Assembly (NCBI GenBank): GCA_020635115.1
Contig: JACKAK010000002.1
Location: 248,001 to 312,000 of the forward strand
Direction of reading: 5' to 3'
DNA: 64,000 nt
DNA from: Halobacteriovoraceae bacterium
Lineage (GTDB): Bacteria > Bdellovibrionota > Bacteriovoracia > Bacteriovoracales > Bacteriovoracaceae
The translations under genes and the position numbers were made by a program. How positions within the stretch are numbered: the first letter of the stretch is position 1; each line of letters opens with the position of its first letter. Positions 63,098 to 64,000 of the stretch are shown here, in pieces. The notes beneath the pieces are model-generated. The model was not told the DNA's origin. It saw nothing but the letters and a program-made list of their open reading frames with translations, and did not search any database.

Positions 63098-63995
63098 ACA
63101 TAGATCCTGTTGGTAAGTAAATGTCATAATGTGAAATTTCAGTGTTTTCAAAATTTTCTTTGAAAGTGAAAACAAAGCGTTTTAAATCTTGCAATTCATA
63201 GGGACTAATAAATTCATATTTGTAATTTGGGCAATTTCGATTGAGAAAATCAGAAGAATTTTCAAATTGTTCAATGTTTTTCATCACAAGAGTTTCGTCA
63301 GCTCCTTGTTCAGAATTTGTATCTCCGATAAAGTTTCGAGCAGTATAATCTAACAATGTAATGTAGTTTCTAATAGCATCGGAATAAATATCAATTGATG
63401 TGAGAATTCTCTTTTCACTTTCAGAGAGTGCCATCTTCCCTGTTTCAAACGTGAGCGCCTCGAAAAGTAAATAAAAAGTTAAAATCGTAAAACTTGAAGG
63501 AAGAATTTTTTTCTTAATCATATCTCCCAAGTGTCTTAGCCTTTTAAATCTTTTTTCCTTTTTAACTTTATCAGTTGCATCTTCGGCCTTATTTGCGGCA
63601 TTACTTGAATTATTATTATCATCATTTTCTTTTTTTTCTTTTTTCTCTAAATACATTCGATATGAAATACTCGCCACAAGTGTTGCCATTGCTCCAAATA
63701 TTAATGTTCTAATATCTTTACTTAAGTCAGGAACAACTCTATGGGCATTGATAATTTCTCTAATGTCATTTGGGGTACTACTTTCATTTTCAATAATAGC
63801 TTTAGCAGTATTGATATCCATAACAAAGTCATTACTTCGTTCACTCATCTCAAGAGCTTCTGAATCAAGCCCTAACTCTTCATATAATTTTATATTTGCA
63901 TTCTTAATACTAGTAAGAGCTGTAATTTCTTGAAGAGACATTTTTAAATGCAAACTAATTGAGTTGAAATTATTCATATCATTAATTCTATTCAT
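63078..63995 (-). CDS. Two-helix membrane protein, possibly partial at window edge
   Basis: 305 residues from ATG 63995, five bases from the window end, with the frame open to the edge, so the true start may be further on. Polar N-terminus, membrane helices at about 97-112 and 168-186 with a charged, Asn- and Lys-rich stretch between, then a soluble C-terminal domain. No family recognised. The overlap with the HExxH gene suggests that the two work together, possibly at a membrane. Confidence 0.6.
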   Translation of the reverse strand: MNRINDMNNFNSISLHLKMSLQEITALTSIKNANIKLYEELGLDSEALEMSERSNDFVMDINTAKAIIENESSTPNDIREIINAHRVVPDLSKDIRTLIFGAMATLVASISYRMYLEKKEKKENDDNNNSSNAANKAEDATDKVKKEKRFKRLRHLGDMIKKKILPSSFTILTFYLLFEALTFETGKMALSESEKRILTSIDIYSDAIRNYITLLDYTARNFIGDTNSEQGADETLVMKNIEQFENSSDFLNRNCPNYKYEFISPYELQDLKRFVFTFKENFENTEISHYDIYLPTGSMFEKVTE

Positions 63996-64000
63996 AAGAA

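Noticed and set aside
1..64000. CRISPR arrays, insertion sequences, prophage or integrated elements
   Set aside because: No regularly spaced repeats, transposase, integrase or phage genes were seen.

Overview
The window is a gene-dense, AT-rich (about one third G+C by eye) bacterial chromosome segment with no insertion sequence, prophage, CRISPR array or rRNA. No gap longer than about 210 bases lacks a gene. The cell is Gram-negative: there are outer-membrane barrels, an LptF/LptG permease, lipoprotein-processing enzymes and many predicted lipoproteins. The mix of Lys/Ile/Asn-rich proteins, many secreted proteins of unknown function, NtrC/sigma-54 signalling, histidine catabolism, fused IcmF mutase and murein-recycling genes suggests a delta-like predatory lineage such as Bacteriovorax/Halobacteriovorax (Bdellovibrionota). 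That placement is inference from gene content, not a database match.

Layout. 1-8.9 kb: partial secreted protein, patatin-like lipase, HTH protein plus outer-membrane barrel plus NAD-dependent DNA ligase, glycerol kinase, a TadE-like stub, a membrane-anchored thioredoxin-like protein, a receiver protein and a periplasmic binding protein. 8.9-18.3 kb (minus): a long probable operon running outer-membrane protein, CFI-box protein, LptF/G permease, def, fmt, rpe, hutH, hutU, hutI. 18.3-24.2 kb: galU, two secreted proteins (one with a Gln/Asn-rich tail) and a convergent porin-like barrel. 24.3-29 kb: class A PBP, tRNA-Gln(TTG), prs, pth, ychF. 29-33.6 kb: soluble lytic transglycosylase, HAMP protein, Mrp-type ATPase, PATAN-like protein, small ribbon-helix-helix protein.

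33.7-42.4 kb: three envelope proteins of unknown function, two of them behind sigma-54-type (-24/-12) promoter sequences; the acyl-CoA dehydrogenase-etfB-etfA operon; folK with a hidden small lipoprotein gene and an outer-membrane barrel; a LysM lipoprotein with a clear terminator. 42.4-48.9 kb: a degenerate M48-like lipoprotein, an AmgK-like sugar kinase and a MurU-like nucleotidyltransferase (murein recycling), a ferredoxin, small envelope proteins and an endonuclease IV-like TIM barrel. 48.1-53.5 kb: a second M48-like membrane protein without its zinc motif, a CHASE2 histidine kinase, an NtrC-type regulator, lspA and an Lgt-like protein. 53.5-57.8 kb: ferredoxin, icmF and its cobalamin adenosyltransferase. 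57.8-64 kb: FHA protein, ABC1/UbiB kinase-like protein, IscA-type Fe-S protein overlapping a YgfZ-TPR fusion, and a HExxH protein resembling the alpha-ketoglutarate peptide beta-hydroxylase family behind a membrane protein that may run off the window.

The points I find most worth a second look are the HExxH hydroxylase-like gene and its partner, the sigma-54 promoters, two genes whose only good ribosome binding site points at an ATT codon, a 16-bp perfect inverted repeat inside a coding region, two M48-like proteins lacking the zinc ligands, an Mrp protein lacking its second cluster cysteine, the YgfZ-TPR fusion, and a strong excess of the tetranucleotide GGCC.
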